From: Prevotella sp. P5-108 | Lineage (GTDB): Bacteria; Bacteroidota; Bacteroidia; Bacteroidales; Bacteroidaceae | Length of the DNA: 64,000 nucleotides | Direction of reading: 5' to 3' | NCBI RefSeq assembly: GCF_002251385.1 | Contig: NZ_NPJJ01000032.1 | Coordinates: forward strand, 22,865-86,864 | Shown here: positions 17,983 to 26,681 of the stretch, piece by piece | Layout: every line of letters begins with the position of its first letter | Position numbering within the stretch: the stretch's first letter is position 1 | Position numbers and translations under genes: made by a program | The notes under the pieces: model-generated | What the model was told of the DNA's origin: nothing | Databases searched by the model: none | What the model saw: only the letters and a program-made list of their open reading frames with translations

Positions 17983-18077
17983 AATCAAGGCATGTTCATG
18001 CTTGTGCGACACAAGACAGGCACTTGCATAGATTGCTTGCACAATCCCAACCCCATCTATCTGTCGGCTATCGCATA

Positions 18078-18085
18078 CAAAGGTA
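18078..18085 (-). promoter_or_regulatory. -7 promoter element TACCTTTG for the polysaccharide operon
   Basis: Minus-strand TAnnTTTG match. It implies a leader of about 90 nt before the flippase ATG at 17982. Confidence 0.6.
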
Positions 18086-18161
18086 CAATTTATAAATGAC
18101 AAAAAATCACATTTCCTTGATTTTTCATAGTCTTTTCGTTAACTATTTAAGTTTAATTTTA

Positions 18162-18169
18162 TAACTTTG
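18162..18169 (+). promoter_or_regulatory. -7 promoter element TAACTTTG for fmt
   Basis: TAnnTTTG match 20 nt before the fmt ATG, back-to-back with the polysaccharide operon promoter. Confidence 0.6.
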
Positions 18170-18189
18170 CCCTCAAACAAAGGACAACA

Positions 18190-19170
18190 ATGGATAAAAG
18201 TACACTCAGAATAGTATTTATGGGTACTCCCGAATTTGCAGTAGAGTCATTGCAAACATTGGTAGAGGGAGGATATAATGTGGTAGCAGTAGTAACCCAG
18301 CCCGACAAGCCTGTAGGCCGTCATCAAGACACGCTACAGGCTTCGCCAGTTAAAAGATATGCATTGGAACACAGTATCCCCGTGCTCCAACCGGTCAAAA
18401 TGAAAGACGAGTCATTCATCGAACAGCTTCGCAGTTTCAACGCCGACATCCAGGCTGTCGTTGCCTTCCGCATGCTGCCCGAAGTGGTATGGGGGATGCC
18501 CAGATTTGGCACCTTCAACGTGCATGCTGCCCTCTTGCCGCAATACCGCGGCGCTGCCCCCATCAACTGGGCGGTAATCAATGGAGAGACTCAGACCGGT
18601 GTAACAACTTTCTTCTTGGACAAGGACATTGATACAGGTAGAATCATCGACAAGAAGACCTTTGACATACCTGATGATGCTGACGTTGAATATGTCTATG
18701 ACGGCCTGATGCGTCTTGGTGCCCAACTGTGCAAAGAGACGATAGACAAGGTCATCGAGTGTGACGGAGACGTGCCCTCCGTTGCCCAAGAAGACAACGA
18801 CTGTCTGAAACCGGCACCCAAGATATTCAAAGAAACATGTGAGATAAATTGGAATCAACCAGCCAAGCAAGTATATGACTTCATCCGAGGACTGTCGCCC
18901 TATCCAGGAGCATGGTCATCGTTGGAGCAATCGGTTGAGGCGTCAGCCAAGAACAAACTGGTGCTCAAAGTATTCAAGACCGCAAAAACAGGAAGAACTA
19001 CTGGACAAAAGGCGGGAACAATCATGGTCGAAGGCAAACAGATGTTCATCGCCTGCGCCGACGAATGGCTGGAGATTGTCAACCTGCAGATTTCCGGCAA
19101 GAAGCGTATGAATGCAAACGATTTTCTTAATGGCATGCGTACCATCGAGGACTATCATTGCACAAAGTAA
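18190..19170 (+). CDS. fmt: Methionyl-tRNA formyltransferase
   Basis: A 326-residue protein of normal family length. The N-terminus has IVFMGTPEFAVESL, and the formyl-THF-binding/catalytic region reads FNVHAALLPQYRGAAPINWA (Asn-His pair), followed by GVTTFFLDKDIDTG. The C-terminal OB-like domain (about 210-326, FIRGLSPYPGAWSSL) binds tRNA. It formylates initiator Met-tRNA. tsaC starts 7 nt and clc a further 13 nt downstream, forming an operon. Confidence 0.97.
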   Translation: MDKSTLRIVFMGTPEFAVESLQTLVEGGYNVVAVVTQPDKPVGRHQDTLQASPVKRYALEHSIPVLQPVKMKDESFIEQLRSFNADIQAVVAFRMLPEVVWGMPRFGTFNVHAALLPQYRGAAPINWAVINGETQTGVTTFFLDKDIDTGRIIDKKTFDIPDDADVEYVYDGLMRLGAQLCKETIDKVIECDGDVPSVAQEDNDCLKPAPKIFKETCEINWNQPAKQVYDFIRGLSPYPGAWSSLEQSVEASAKNKLVLKVFKTAKTGRTTGQKAGTIMVEGKQMFIACADEWLEIVNLQISGKKRMNANDFLNGMRTIEDYHCTK

Positions 19171-19177
19171 AATAATT

Positions 19178-19747
19178 ATGAAACAAGCAGAAGATATAAA
19201 GAATGCAGTTGAGGTGCTGCGCCGTGGAGGTGTAATACTCTATCCTACGGACACCGTGTGGGGCATAGGCTGCGACGCCACCAATGCAGAAGCGGTGGCC
19301 AAGGTGTATAAAATCAAGCAACGTGACGACTCCAAGGCCATGATATGCCTTGTCGACTCAGACGCCCGATTGCAACGCTATGTACGTGAAGTGCCGGCTG
19401 TGGCATGGGACCTGTTTGAACTGGCAGACAAGCCTACCACCGTAATCCTTGACGGTGCTGTGAACCTGGCTCCCAATCTTATAGCCGAAGACGGTTCCAT
19501 CGCTATGCGCATCACTCGCGAAGAGTTTTCCAAAGAACTGTGCTTCCGTTTCCAGAAGGCCTTGGTAAGCACCAGCGCCAATATAAGCGGACAGCCAGCC
19601 GCCGCGAACTATTGCGACATATCACAAGAGATACTCGACGCCGTCGATTATGTTTGCTTCTCACGCCGCCAAGAACACAAGCCTCATACACCTTCGAGCA
19701 TCATCAAACTCGCATTGGACGGAGAGGTTAAAATCATAAGAAAATAA
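19178..19747 (+). CDS. tsaC: Threonylcarbamoyl-AMP synthase (TsaC/YwlC/Sua5 family)
   Basis: 189 residues from the ATG at 19178; the frame is open upstream to 19112 but that part overlaps fmt. Conserved features are GGVILYPTDTVWGIGCDA (18-35), KIKQRDDSKAMICLV and the Ser-Thr-Ser-Ala-Asn stretch VSTSANISGQPA. It makes threonylcarbamoyl-AMP from threonine, bicarbonate and ATP for the t6A37 modification of ANN-decoding tRNAs. The short form lacks the C-terminal Sua5 domain. Confidence 0.93.
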   Translation: MKQAEDIKNAVEVLRRGGVILYPTDTVWGIGCDATNAEAVAKVYKIKQRDDSKAMICLVDSDARLQRYVREVPAVAWDLFELADKPTTVILDGAVNLAPNLIAEDGSIAMRITREEFSKELCFRFQKALVSTSANISGQPAAANYCDISQEILDAVDYVCFSRRQEHKPHTPSSIIKLALDGEVKIIRK

Positions 19748-19760
19748 GCAATCACGGACG

Positions 19761-21566
19761 ATGACAAACGTAGCTACAGAATCAGACAAAACGATAATAT
19801 CCAAGTTGGTAAAGTGGAACAAACAGCACTTGTCCGATAGGCAGAGCACATTGATTCTGTCATTCTTTATCGGTCTCTTTGCTGCCATCGCCGCTTATAT
19901 CCTGCATAGTATAATCAAGGAAATCCAGCACTTGCTTACCACAGGATTTACGATTACCAGCTACAACTGGCTATACTTGCTTTTCCCTGTCATAGGTATA
20001 TACCTTACCTCGCTGTTTATCAAGTACATCGTCAAAGACAATATCTCTCACGGTATCACGCGTGTACTCTACGCCATATCGACCAAGAACAGCCACCTGA
20101 AGTCACACAACTGCTGGTCATCGGTGGTGGCGTCGGCTATCACCATCGGCTTTGGCGGTTCGGTAGGAGCCGAGGCGCCTATTGTACTTACCGGTTCTGC
20201 CATCGGCAGCAATCTTGGACAGATGTTCCATCTTGAGAAAAAGAACCTTATCCTTCTCGTCGGATGTGGCGCAGCTGCTGCCATTGCCGGAATCTTCAAG
20301 GCCCCTATTGCCGGGCTGGTTTTCACTCTTGAAGTATTGATGGTTGACTTGTCTATGGCGTCGTTGCTGCCAATCCTCACCTCATGCGTAACCGCCACTT
20401 GCTTCTCCTATATTTTTATGGGAGGCAGTGCCCTCTTCAATTTCCATCTTGACAGCATGTGGGGACTGGACCGCGTTCCCTCCGACATACTCCTTGGCAT
20501 GTTCTGCGGACTGATAAGTCTCTACTTTATGCGTACAATGACCGCATGCGAGAACTGCTTTGCCCAACTTGCCAAACGGCCATACCTGAGATTGCTTGCT
20601 GGTGGTATGGTGCTAAGTCCGCTCATCTTCCTTTTCCCCTCACTCTATGGAGAAGGATACAGCGCCATCAACACACTGCTTAACGGAAGCACACCCGAAG
20701 AGTGGAATCACGTCATGGACAACTCTCTCTTCTATGGGCATGGCGACCTGCTGGTCGTTTATGTCGGATTGGTATTGCTGACCAAAGTCTTTGCCACATC
20801 AGCCACCAATGGCGGTGGCGGCTGCGGTGGTACCTTTGCGCCATCCCTGTTTATCGGCGGATTCAGCGGCTTCTTCTTTGCGCGAATATGGAACATGTAT
20901 CAACTGGGCCCCTACGCTCCCGAGAAGAACTTCACGCTATTGGGTATGGCAGGAGTGATGGCAGGAGTGATGCACGCCCCGCTTACGGGAATATTCCTTA
21001 TCGCCGAACTTACCGGTGGCTACCAGCTCTTCATGCCACTTATCATTGTGAGTGTAGTTTCCACCCTTACCATCAGCATCTTTGAGCCACACAGCATCTA
21101 TGCCATGCGATTGGCACGACAGGGAAAACTGCTCACCCACCATACCGACAAATCAATCCTTACCCTGATGAGGCTTGACAGTCTTATCGAACGCGAGTAC
21201 ACATCCGTCACGCCCGACATGCCACTCAGCAAACTGGTGAGAGCATACAGCGACAGCCATACCAGTTTCCTTCCCGTGTTGGACAAAGGCGGAACCCTAC
21301 TGGGAGAAGTCAACATGACACGCAACCGACATATCATCTTCAGAACAGAGCTGTACAATCGGTTCAGAGTAGAGCAACTTATGTCCGACTGTCCTGCCAA
21401 GATTGGCGAAAACGACCCAATGGACGAGGCCATGCATAAATTTGAAAACACCAATGCCCAGTATCTCCCTGTAGTCGATGTCAATAACCGTCTGGTAGGC
21501 TACATCGACCGCACGCGAATGTATTCGCTATATCGCAAAATGGTTGCAGACTTCTCGGCAGAATAA
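19761..21566 (+). CDS. ClC-family chloride channel/antiporter with two CBS domains
   Basis: A 601-residue protein: about 17 membrane helices (residues 35-440), then two CBS domains (about 470-595). ClC selectivity elements are recognisable: GGSVGAEAPIVLTGSAIGS (GREGP equivalent reading GAEAP, with the gating glutamate kept), GIFKAPIAGLVFTLE and CGGTFAPSLFIGG. The first element, GSGIP in E. coli ClcA, reads SHGIT. Retention of the glutamate allows either an H+/Cl- antiporter or a channel; the CBS pair suggests nucleotide control. It is third in the fmt operon and followed by a terminator hairpin. Confidence 0.92.
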   Translation: MTNVATESDKTIISKLVKWNKQHLSDRQSTLILSFFIGLFAAIAAYILHSIIKEIQHLLTTGFTITSYNWLYLLFPVIGIYLTSLFIKYIVKDNISHGITRVLYAISTKNSHLKSHNCWSSVVASAITIGFGGSVGAEAPIVLTGSAIGSNLGQMFHLEKKNLILLVGCGAAAAIAGIFKAPIAGLVFTLEVLMVDLSMASLLPILTSCVTATCFSYIFMGGSALFNFHLDSMWGLDRVPSDILLGMFCGLISLYFMRTMTACENCFAQLAKRPYLRLLAGGMVLSPLIFLFPSLYGEGYSAINTLLNGSTPEEWNHVMDNSLFYGHGDLLVVYVGLVLLTKVFATSATNGGGGCGGTFAPSLFIGGFSGFFFARIWNMYQLGPYAPEKNFTLLGMAGVMAGVMHAPLTGIFLIAELTGGYQLFMPLIIVSVVSTLTISIFEPHSIYAMRLARQGKLLTHHTDKSILTLMRLDSLIEREYTSVTPDMPLSKLVRAYSDSHTSFLPVLDKGGTLLGEVNMTRNRHIIFRTELYNRFRVEQLMSDCPAKIGENDPMDEAMHKFENTNAQYLPVVDVNNRLVGYIDRTRMYSLYRKMVADFSAE

Positions 21567-21610
21567 GAAACCAAAGATATACAAAATCTTCCCATTCCTC
21601 AACATCATCA

Positions 21611-21643
21611 TAGGGTCTTTTACGATAAAAGGCCCTATTTTTA
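21611..21643 (+). terminator. Intrinsic terminator after the ClC gene
   Basis: 12-bp stem TAGGGTCTTTTA/TAAAAGGCCCTA (one G-U) with loop CGA, then TTTTTAT. Confidence 0.85.
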
Positions 21644-21717
21644 TACCTATTTATAATATATAGGGCAATAACGGAAAAATAATTACAAAGTCTGGCCGAT
21701 AATAATTACTTTATTGC

Positions 21718-21725
21718 TAACTTTG
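21718..21725 (+). promoter_or_regulatory. -7 promoter element TAACTTTG for the endonuclease gene
   Basis: TAnnTTTG match 29 nt upstream of the ATG at 21755. Confidence 0.55.
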
Positions 21726-21754
21726 CAGAGTTTTACGTTTAATCAAAAAAGAGA

Positions 21755-23365
21755 ATGTTAAGGTTTAGAAAAATTACATTGGTCACCACCATGTTGGCTC
21801 TGGTGCTCCACGCCTTTGCACAGGGGCCCAACAACAGTGGAACTTACTACCAGGCTGCCACTGGTAAGAAAGGTGCCGCACTGAAAACAGCACTCTACTC
21901 CATTATCAGCAATCACAGAACCATAAGCTACGATGGTTTGCTGAGCTACTATGAAAAGACCGACAAACGTGCCGACGGGAAACTGTGGGACATGTACTCT
22001 TGTACCACCAACTACACTTTCAGAGACAATGCCGGAGGGTACAAGAAAGAAGGCGACTGCTGGAACCGTGAACACTCGGTGCCACAAAGTTGGTTCGGCA
22101 AAGCCTCGCCTATGAAATCAGACATTGTCCATGTGGTTCCCACCGATGGTTATGTCAACAATCGAAGAGGCAACCTTCCCTTTGGTGAAACCCGAAAGCC
22201 AACTTACAGTTCAAACGGCGGTTTCTGCAAAGTAGGTCCTTGCTCTACCGAAGGCTATTCGGGTACTGTATTCGAGCCCAACGACGAATACAAAGGCGAC
22301 TTTGCACGTATCTATTTCTATATGGCCACTTGCTACGAAAACAAGATTTCGTCATGGTCCAACACTGCGGTATTTGCCGGCAACAAATACCCTGCCTACA
22401 AGTCATGGTTTATCAAGATGCTACTGCGCTGGGCGAAGCAAGATCCCGTAAGCAAGAAAGAGATAGACCGCAACAATGCCGTGTATGGCTGCCAGCAAAA
22501 CCGCAATCCCTTCGTCGATTATCCTGGACTGGAGGAATATATCTGGGGCGGAAAGCAGAATGTCGCTTTCAGCTATGACAACTATGACAACAGCACCGAT
22601 CCAGGTACTGACCCAGACCCTAACCCCGATCCTGACCCCAATCCTGACCCGGACCCAGATCCCAACCCGGACCCAGATCCTAATCCGGACCCAGACCCCA
22701 ATCCGGACCCAGACCCCAATCCTAATGGCGTTGTCTTTACGTTAGTCAAGTCTGAAACAGAGATTAATGCCGGTTCGTATTATATCTTGGTATTCCCAGG
22801 CAACGACAAGGTAAAATCATGCGCACTGTCAGACCTTACCGATGGCAAGAACTTCTATACTTCTGCCGACGTAACTATCGGATCCGACGAGACTATCACA
22901 ACTACCGTAGACGAAAAGGGCAAGCCCCACCAGCTGCTTCTTGGCGGAACCAAGGGCGCCTACACCATCTACGACGTCATGGGCAAAGTATATCTTTCAC
23001 AGACCAGCAATGACAATAAGCTCTACACCGCTACTACAACATCCGACAACAAGACGAAATGGTCTATCAGCGTAGAGACCGGTTACAGCCATATCACCAA
23101 TAACAACTGGACCTCACGCGAGATACAGTTCAATGCCAACAGTCCACGCTTCGCCTGCTACACAGGCAGCCAGAAAGACCTGATGCTCTACCGCCGCACA
23201 GTAACCGACGGCATTGACACACCCACCACGTGGCAACCTACAAGAGTAACGGTATACTCTATCACCGGTATTGCCGTGCGCCGCAATGTCGAGCGTTCGG
23301 AAGCACTTACAGGTTTGCCCAAAGGCATCTACATACTCAATGGCAAGAAAGTTGTAGTCAACTGA
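21755..23365 (+). CDS. Secreted endonuclease I family nuclease with Asp-Pro-rich linker
   Basis: A 536-residue protein with a signal peptide (1-22, ending HAFAQ). The endonuclease_1 domain (about 25-265) has DCWNREHSVPQSWF, with the His of the beta-beta-alpha-metal site, VPTDGYVNNRRGNLPFGE and FEPNDEYKGDFARIYFYMAT, as in Vibrio/E. coli EndA-type nucleases that cut DNA and RNA non-specifically. A linker of repeated DPNPDP units (about 280-325) leads to a second domain of unknown type. The C-terminus (VYSITGIAVRR...LPKGIYILNGKKVVVN) resembles a type IX secretion sorting domain. A role in nutrient salvage or degradation of extracellular DNA traps is inferred. Confidence 0.9.
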   Translation: MLRFRKITLVTTMLALVLHAFAQGPNNSGTYYQAATGKKGAALKTALYSIISNHRTISYDGLLSYYEKTDKRADGKLWDMYSCTTNYTFRDNAGGYKKEGDCWNREHSVPQSWFGKASPMKSDIVHVVPTDGYVNNRRGNLPFGETRKPTYSSNGGFCKVGPCSTEGYSGTVFEPNDEYKGDFARIYFYMATCYENKISSWSNTAVFAGNKYPAYKSWFIKMLLRWAKQDPVSKKEIDRNNAVYGCQQNRNPFVDYPGLEEYIWGGKQNVAFSYDNYDNSTDPGTDPDPNPDPDPNPDPDPDPNPDPDPNPDPDPNPDPDPNPNGVVFTLVKSETEINAGSYYILVFPGNDKVKSCALSDLTDGKNFYTSADVTIGSDETITTTVDEKGKPHQLLLGGTKGAYTIYDVMGKVYLSQTSNDNKLYTATTTSDNKTKWSISVETGYSHITNNNWTSREIQFNANSPRFACYTGSQKDLMLYRRTVTDGIDTPTTWQPTRVTVYSITGIAVRRNVERSEALTGLPKGIYILNGKKVVVN

Positions 23366-23377
23366 CACGCAGCCTAT

Positions 23378-23423
23378 CATAAAAATAGCCCGAGTTGAAA
23401 TTTCAACCCGGGCTATTTTTATG
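23378..23423. terminator. Bidirectional terminator between the endonuclease and glucokinase genes
   Basis: 15-bp outer stem (23378-23392 with 23409-23423), an A-C mismatch, then an inner GTTGAAATTTCAAC palindrome. A/T-rich outer arms provide U-tracts in both directions. Confidence 0.9.
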
Positions 23424-23459
23424 TTAGGTGTTGTCAATACGATGACAACCCTTATTCCA

Positions 23460-24437
23460 TTACACGATATCCCATCCTACAGCAGAAGCTCCAAGAACGG
23501 CGGCAGCTGAACCATCGAGGCCGCTAACCAGGAACTTAGCCTTACCCTTGAAGATGTTGAGGATATGGTCGTTGTAGCTCTTCACGATAGGATCCATCAG
23601 CAGGGCGCCAGCCTTGGTAAGACCACCGAAGAAGATAAAAGCCTCAGGAGAAGAGAATGCAGCAAAGTTGGCACAAGCCTCACCAAGAATTTCACCGGTG
23701 AAGTCGAAAATCTCCTTAGCCAACTTGTCACCCTTGCCAGCGGCAATAGCCACATCGAGAGAAGTGATATCTTCGGGATTGAGCTCACGCAACAGCGATT
23801 CATCATCGCGTGTCTCCAAGAACTCGCGTGCAGAACGAGCGACACCCGTGGCAGAGCAGTAAGTCTCCAGACAGCCGCGACGACCACAACCGCAAGGACG
23901 ACCGTCGAGGCGTACAATGGTATGACCGAGCTCACCGGCAAAGCCATCACAGCCATAAACCAGCTGACCATTGACTACGATACCCGAGCCAACGCCAGTA
24001 CCGAGGGTAATAACGATAAAGTTCTTCATACCGCGAGCCACACCGTAAGTCATCTCGCCGATGGCAGCCGCATTGGCATCATTGGTAAGGGCTACAGGGA
24101 TACCCAGAGCATCAGAGAAGAGCTTGGCCAATGGCACGACGCCCGTGCGACCCCACTTCAGGTTAGGCGCAAACTCGATAGTACCATTATAATAGTTACC
24201 ATTAGGAGCACCTATACCCATAGCCTTGATCTTGCCGATACCACCCACCTGATCTATAATGATCTGGAGAGCCTCAACTGCAGCCTTGACATAATCATTG
24301 ACATCGTCATAAGCCTGCGTCTTGATAGCTGTGGTCACCTTGATATCACCACGGCTGTCGACAATTCCAAATACTGAGTTGGTTCCACCCAGGTCCAAAC
24401 CGATTACATACGGTTTCATTTCATTCTGTACGTCCAT
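23460..24437 (-). CDS. ROK-family glucokinase
   Basis: 325 residues from the ATG at 24437; MKPYVIG at 24419 is the alternative start. ATP-binding DLGGTN is at 15-20, ALTNDANAAAIGE follows, and the ROK zinc motif CGCGRRGCLE sits near residues 181-190 after GELGHTIVR (GHT histidine). Family members phosphorylate glucose, or sometimes N-acetylmannosamine/GlcNAc, with ATP. It is monocistronic, with its own -7 element at 24477-24484 and a shared terminator at the 3' end. Sugar specificity cannot be fixed from the sequence. Confidence 0.9.
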   Translation of the reverse strand: MDVQNEMKPYVIGLDLGGTNSVFGIVDSRGDIKVTTAIKTQAYDDVNDYVKAAVEALQIIIDQVGGIGKIKAMGIGAPNGNYYNGTIEFAPNLKWGRTGVVPLAKLFSDALGIPVALTNDANAAAIGEMTYGVARGMKNFIVITLGTGVGSGIVVNGQLVYGCDGFAGELGHTIVRLDGRPCGCGRRGCLETYCSATGVARSAREFLETRDDESLLRELNPEDITSLDVAIAAGKGDKLAKEIFDFTGEILGEACANFAAFSSPEAFIFFGGLTKAGALLMDPIVKSYNDHILNIFKGKAKFLVSGLDGSAAAVLGASAVGWDIV

Positions 24438-24476
24438 TTTATAATTATCTTTAGTTATTGATTTTGTTCTAATAGA

Positions 24477-24484
24477 CAAAGGTA
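24477..24484 (-). promoter_or_regulatory. -7 promoter element TACCTTTG for the glucokinase gene
   Basis: Minus-strand TAnnTTTG, 39 nt before the ATG at 24437. It excludes an upstream in-frame ATG at 24506. Confidence 0.58.
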
Positions 24485-24579
24485 AATATATTTTCCATAA
24501 AACCACAAGAAAAGCATCAGTTTTTTAGCCTCAGAGGACATTTTTCCAAGTTATAGCGTTTTCTTTCAAGTTAATTTAT

Positions 24580-24587
24580 TAACTTTG
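24580..24587 (+). promoter_or_regulatory. -7 promoter element TAACTTTG for the lysE operon
   Basis: TAnnTTTG with the ATG only 8 nt downstream; the transcript is probably leaderless or nearly so. Confidence 0.6.
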
Positions 24588-24595
24588 CATCCGCT

Positions 24596-25264
24596 ATGCC
24601 GTTTCCGTTTCAAATAGACATATTAGGGATGATACTCAAAGGAGTCCTGATTGGTATCATTGCATCGGCGCCTATGGGCCCCGTAGGAGTCCTGTGTATC
24701 CAGCGCACCCTCAACAAAGGGCGTTGGTATGGATTTGTCACAGGCATAGGTGCCGCCATGAGCGACATCATCTATGCTATGCTAACGGGCTTTGGCATGA
24801 GTTTTATCATGGACCTGATAACCAATCCTACCAATAAGTTCTGGCTTCAGATTAGCGGTAGCGCTATACTGCTGCTCTTCGGTATCTATTGTTTCAAGGC
24901 CAACCCAACCCGCAACATCCACCGGGGCGGCACCAAGAAAGGGTCTCTGACACACAATGCCATCACGGCTTTCTTCGTAACCCTTTCCAATCCTCTTATC
25001 ATATTCCTTTTCATGGGCACATTTGCCCAGTTTGCCTTCGTTATCCCCAACCATCCATTCGAAATGTCATTGGGCTATATCAGCATTGTGATTGGAGCCC
25101 TGATATGGTGGTTTGGTCTGTCCTGGCTCATCAACAAGATAAGAGGAAAGTTCGACGACAATGGTATTCTTATAATTAATAAGGTAATAGGAAGTCTGGT
25201 GATTGCCTTCTCTTTACTGGTACTCATCGGTACTGTCTTCAACCTCTATACAATCAGTTACTGA
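24596..25264 (+). CDS. LysE-family amino-acid exporter-like membrane protein
   Basis: A 222-residue protein with six hydrophobic helices. The N-terminal signature GVLIGIIASAPMGPVGVLCIQRTLNKG is the conserved first helix of LysE/RhtB translocators, and FFVTLSNPLIIFLFMG matches the repeat in the second half. These export amino acids such as lysine, threonine or homoserine lactone; the substrate here is unknown. It starts the operon lysE-DUF4924-rmlD-prfC, with intergenic gaps of 2-4 nt. Confidence 0.87.
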   Translation: MPFPFQIDILGMILKGVLIGIIASAPMGPVGVLCIQRTLNKGRWYGFVTGIGAAMSDIIYAMLTGFGMSFIMDLITNPTNKFWLQISGSAILLLFGIYCFKANPTRNIHRGGTKKGSLTHNAITAFFVTLSNPLIIFLFMGTFAQFAFVIPNHPFEMSLGYISIVIGALIWWFGLSWLINKIRGKFDDNGILIINKVIGSLVIAFSLLVLIGTVFNLYTISY

Positions 25265-25268
25265 GAAA

Positions 25269-25817
25269 ATGTTTGTTGCAAAAGAATTAAGGAAGAATTC
25301 GATAGCCGAATATCTTCTGTATATGTGGCAGATGGAAGACCTCATCCGTGTTTACGGCTGTTCGTTGCCTGTCATCAAACGTGAGTATATCAACAAGTTT
25401 GACTTCACCGAAGAGCAAAAGGAGGAAGAGCTTGACTGGATAGGCAATCTCATCAGGATGATGAATGAAGAGGGTAAGCGCGAATACGGTCACTTGCAGA
25501 TTAACGAGGTGTTACTCAAGGATGTTTGCGACCTCCATCACCGCTTGTTACAGTCTTCCAAATTCCCATTCTACAATGCAGCATATTACAAGGCATTGCC
25601 CTTTATTGTGGAATTGCGCAACAAGGGCGATAAGGATATCAACGAAATCGAGACATGTCTCGATGCCCTCTATGGCATCATGATGCTGCGCCTGCAGAAG
25701 AAGGCCATCTCACCCGAGACCGAAAAGGCCATCAAGGAGATTACCACGCTGGTGGGTCTGCTTTCAGACTATTACATCAAGGACAATACCGAAGGACTCA
25801 AATTCGAAGACGACTGA
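25269..25817 (+). CDS. DUF4924 family protein
   Basis: 182 residues from the ATG at 25269, four bases after the LysE-like stop; an upstream in-frame ATG at 25203 would overlap that gene. The protein is predicted to be all-helical and cytoplasmic: MFVAKELRKNSIAEYLLYMW, MEDLIRVY, INEVLLKDVCDLHHRLLQSS and LDALYGIMMLRLQKK. This is a conserved Bacteroidetes family of unknown function (DUF4924, by recognition). Location between lysE and rmlD does not reveal its role. Confidence 0.8.
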   Translation: MFVAKELRKNSIAEYLLYMWQMEDLIRVYGCSLPVIKREYINKFDFTEEQKEEELDWIGNLIRMMNEEGKREYGHLQINEVLLKDVCDLHHRLLQSSKFPFYNAAYYKALPFIVELRNKGDKDINEIETCLDALYGIMMLRLQKKAISPETEKAIKEITTLVGLLSDYYIKDNTEGLKFEDD

Positions 25818-25819
25818 TT

Positions 25820-26677
25820 ATGAATATACTTATCACAGGATGCAACGGACAGTTGGGCAACGAAATGCAGCTCCTGCAGCAAGCCAACAGCCAACACACA
25901 TTCTTCAACACCGATGTAGCCGACCTCGACATCACGGATGCCCAGGCCATCAGTGCATTTGTCAACGAACATGAGATAGACGGAATCGTCAACTGTGCAG
26001 CCTACACCGCTGTTGACCGCGCAGAGAGCAACGAGGAACTTTGTACTCTTCTCAATGCCAAGGCTCCTGCCTATCTGGCAGAGGCCATCGAGAGCCGCAA
26101 GGGTTTCCTGGTACAGATTTCCACCGACTACGTATTCGACGGAACCAAGCATACGCCATATACCGAGACCGACACGACTTGCCCGGACAGCGTGTATGGA
26201 CGCACCAAGCTCGCCGGCGAAGAGGCATGCATGACCCGTTGCCACCGCACGATGATTATCCGCACCGCCTGGCTCTATTCCACCTTTGGCAACAATTTTG
26301 TCAAGACAATGATTAAACTGGGACAGACCAAAGACCGTCTTGGCGTAATCTTCGACCAGATAGGCACCCCCACCTACGCCCGCGATTTGGCAGCCACCAT
26401 CATGACAGCCATCAACCAAGGCATCATCCCGGGCATCTACCACTTCAGCAACGAGGGAGTCATCAGCTGGTACGACTTTACCAAAGCCATCCACCGCATA
26501 GCCGGCATCCAGGGATGCAAGGTAAGCCCGCTGCACACCGAAGAATACCCCACCCCAGCCCACCGCCCGCACTACAGCGTGCTGGACAAGACCAAGATTA
26601 AGAATACTTACAATATAGACATACCCTACTGGGAGGAAAGCCTGGAGGAATGTATCAAAAAACTGCAAACAACATAA
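25820..26677 (+). CDS. rmlD: dTDP-4-dehydrorhamnose reductase
   Basis: 285 residues from the ATG at 25820 ([20 protein letters not shown](P)-binding GxxGQLG). Other landmarks are [32 protein letters not shown] and the YGRTK active-site YxxxK, all typical of RmlD. It carries out the last step of dTDP-L-rhamnose synthesis. rmlA lies 18 kb away at 43719, and rmlB/rmlC are not in this window. It sits in an operon with prfC (4-nt gap), an unusual partner. Confidence 0.95.
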   Translation: MNILITGCNGQLGNEMQLLQQANSQHTFFNTDVADLDITDAQAISAFVNEHEIDGIVNCAAYTAVDRAESNEELCTLLNAKAPAYLAEAIESRKGFLVQISTDYVFDGTKHTPYTETDTTCPDSVYGRTKLAGEEACMTRCHRTMIIRTAWLYSTFGNNFVKTMIKLGQTKDRLGVIFDQIGTPTYARDLAATIMTAINQGIIPGIYHFSNEGVISWYDFTKAIHRIAGIQGCKVSPLHTEEYPTPAHRPHYSVLDKTKIKNTYNIDIPYWEESLEECIKKLQTT

Positions 26678-26681
26678 TAGA

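Noticed and set aside
17983..18102. N-terminal 40-residue extension of the flippase
   Set aside because: The extension overlaps the TACCTTTG promoter element, and its sequence has no resemblance to MOP flippases.
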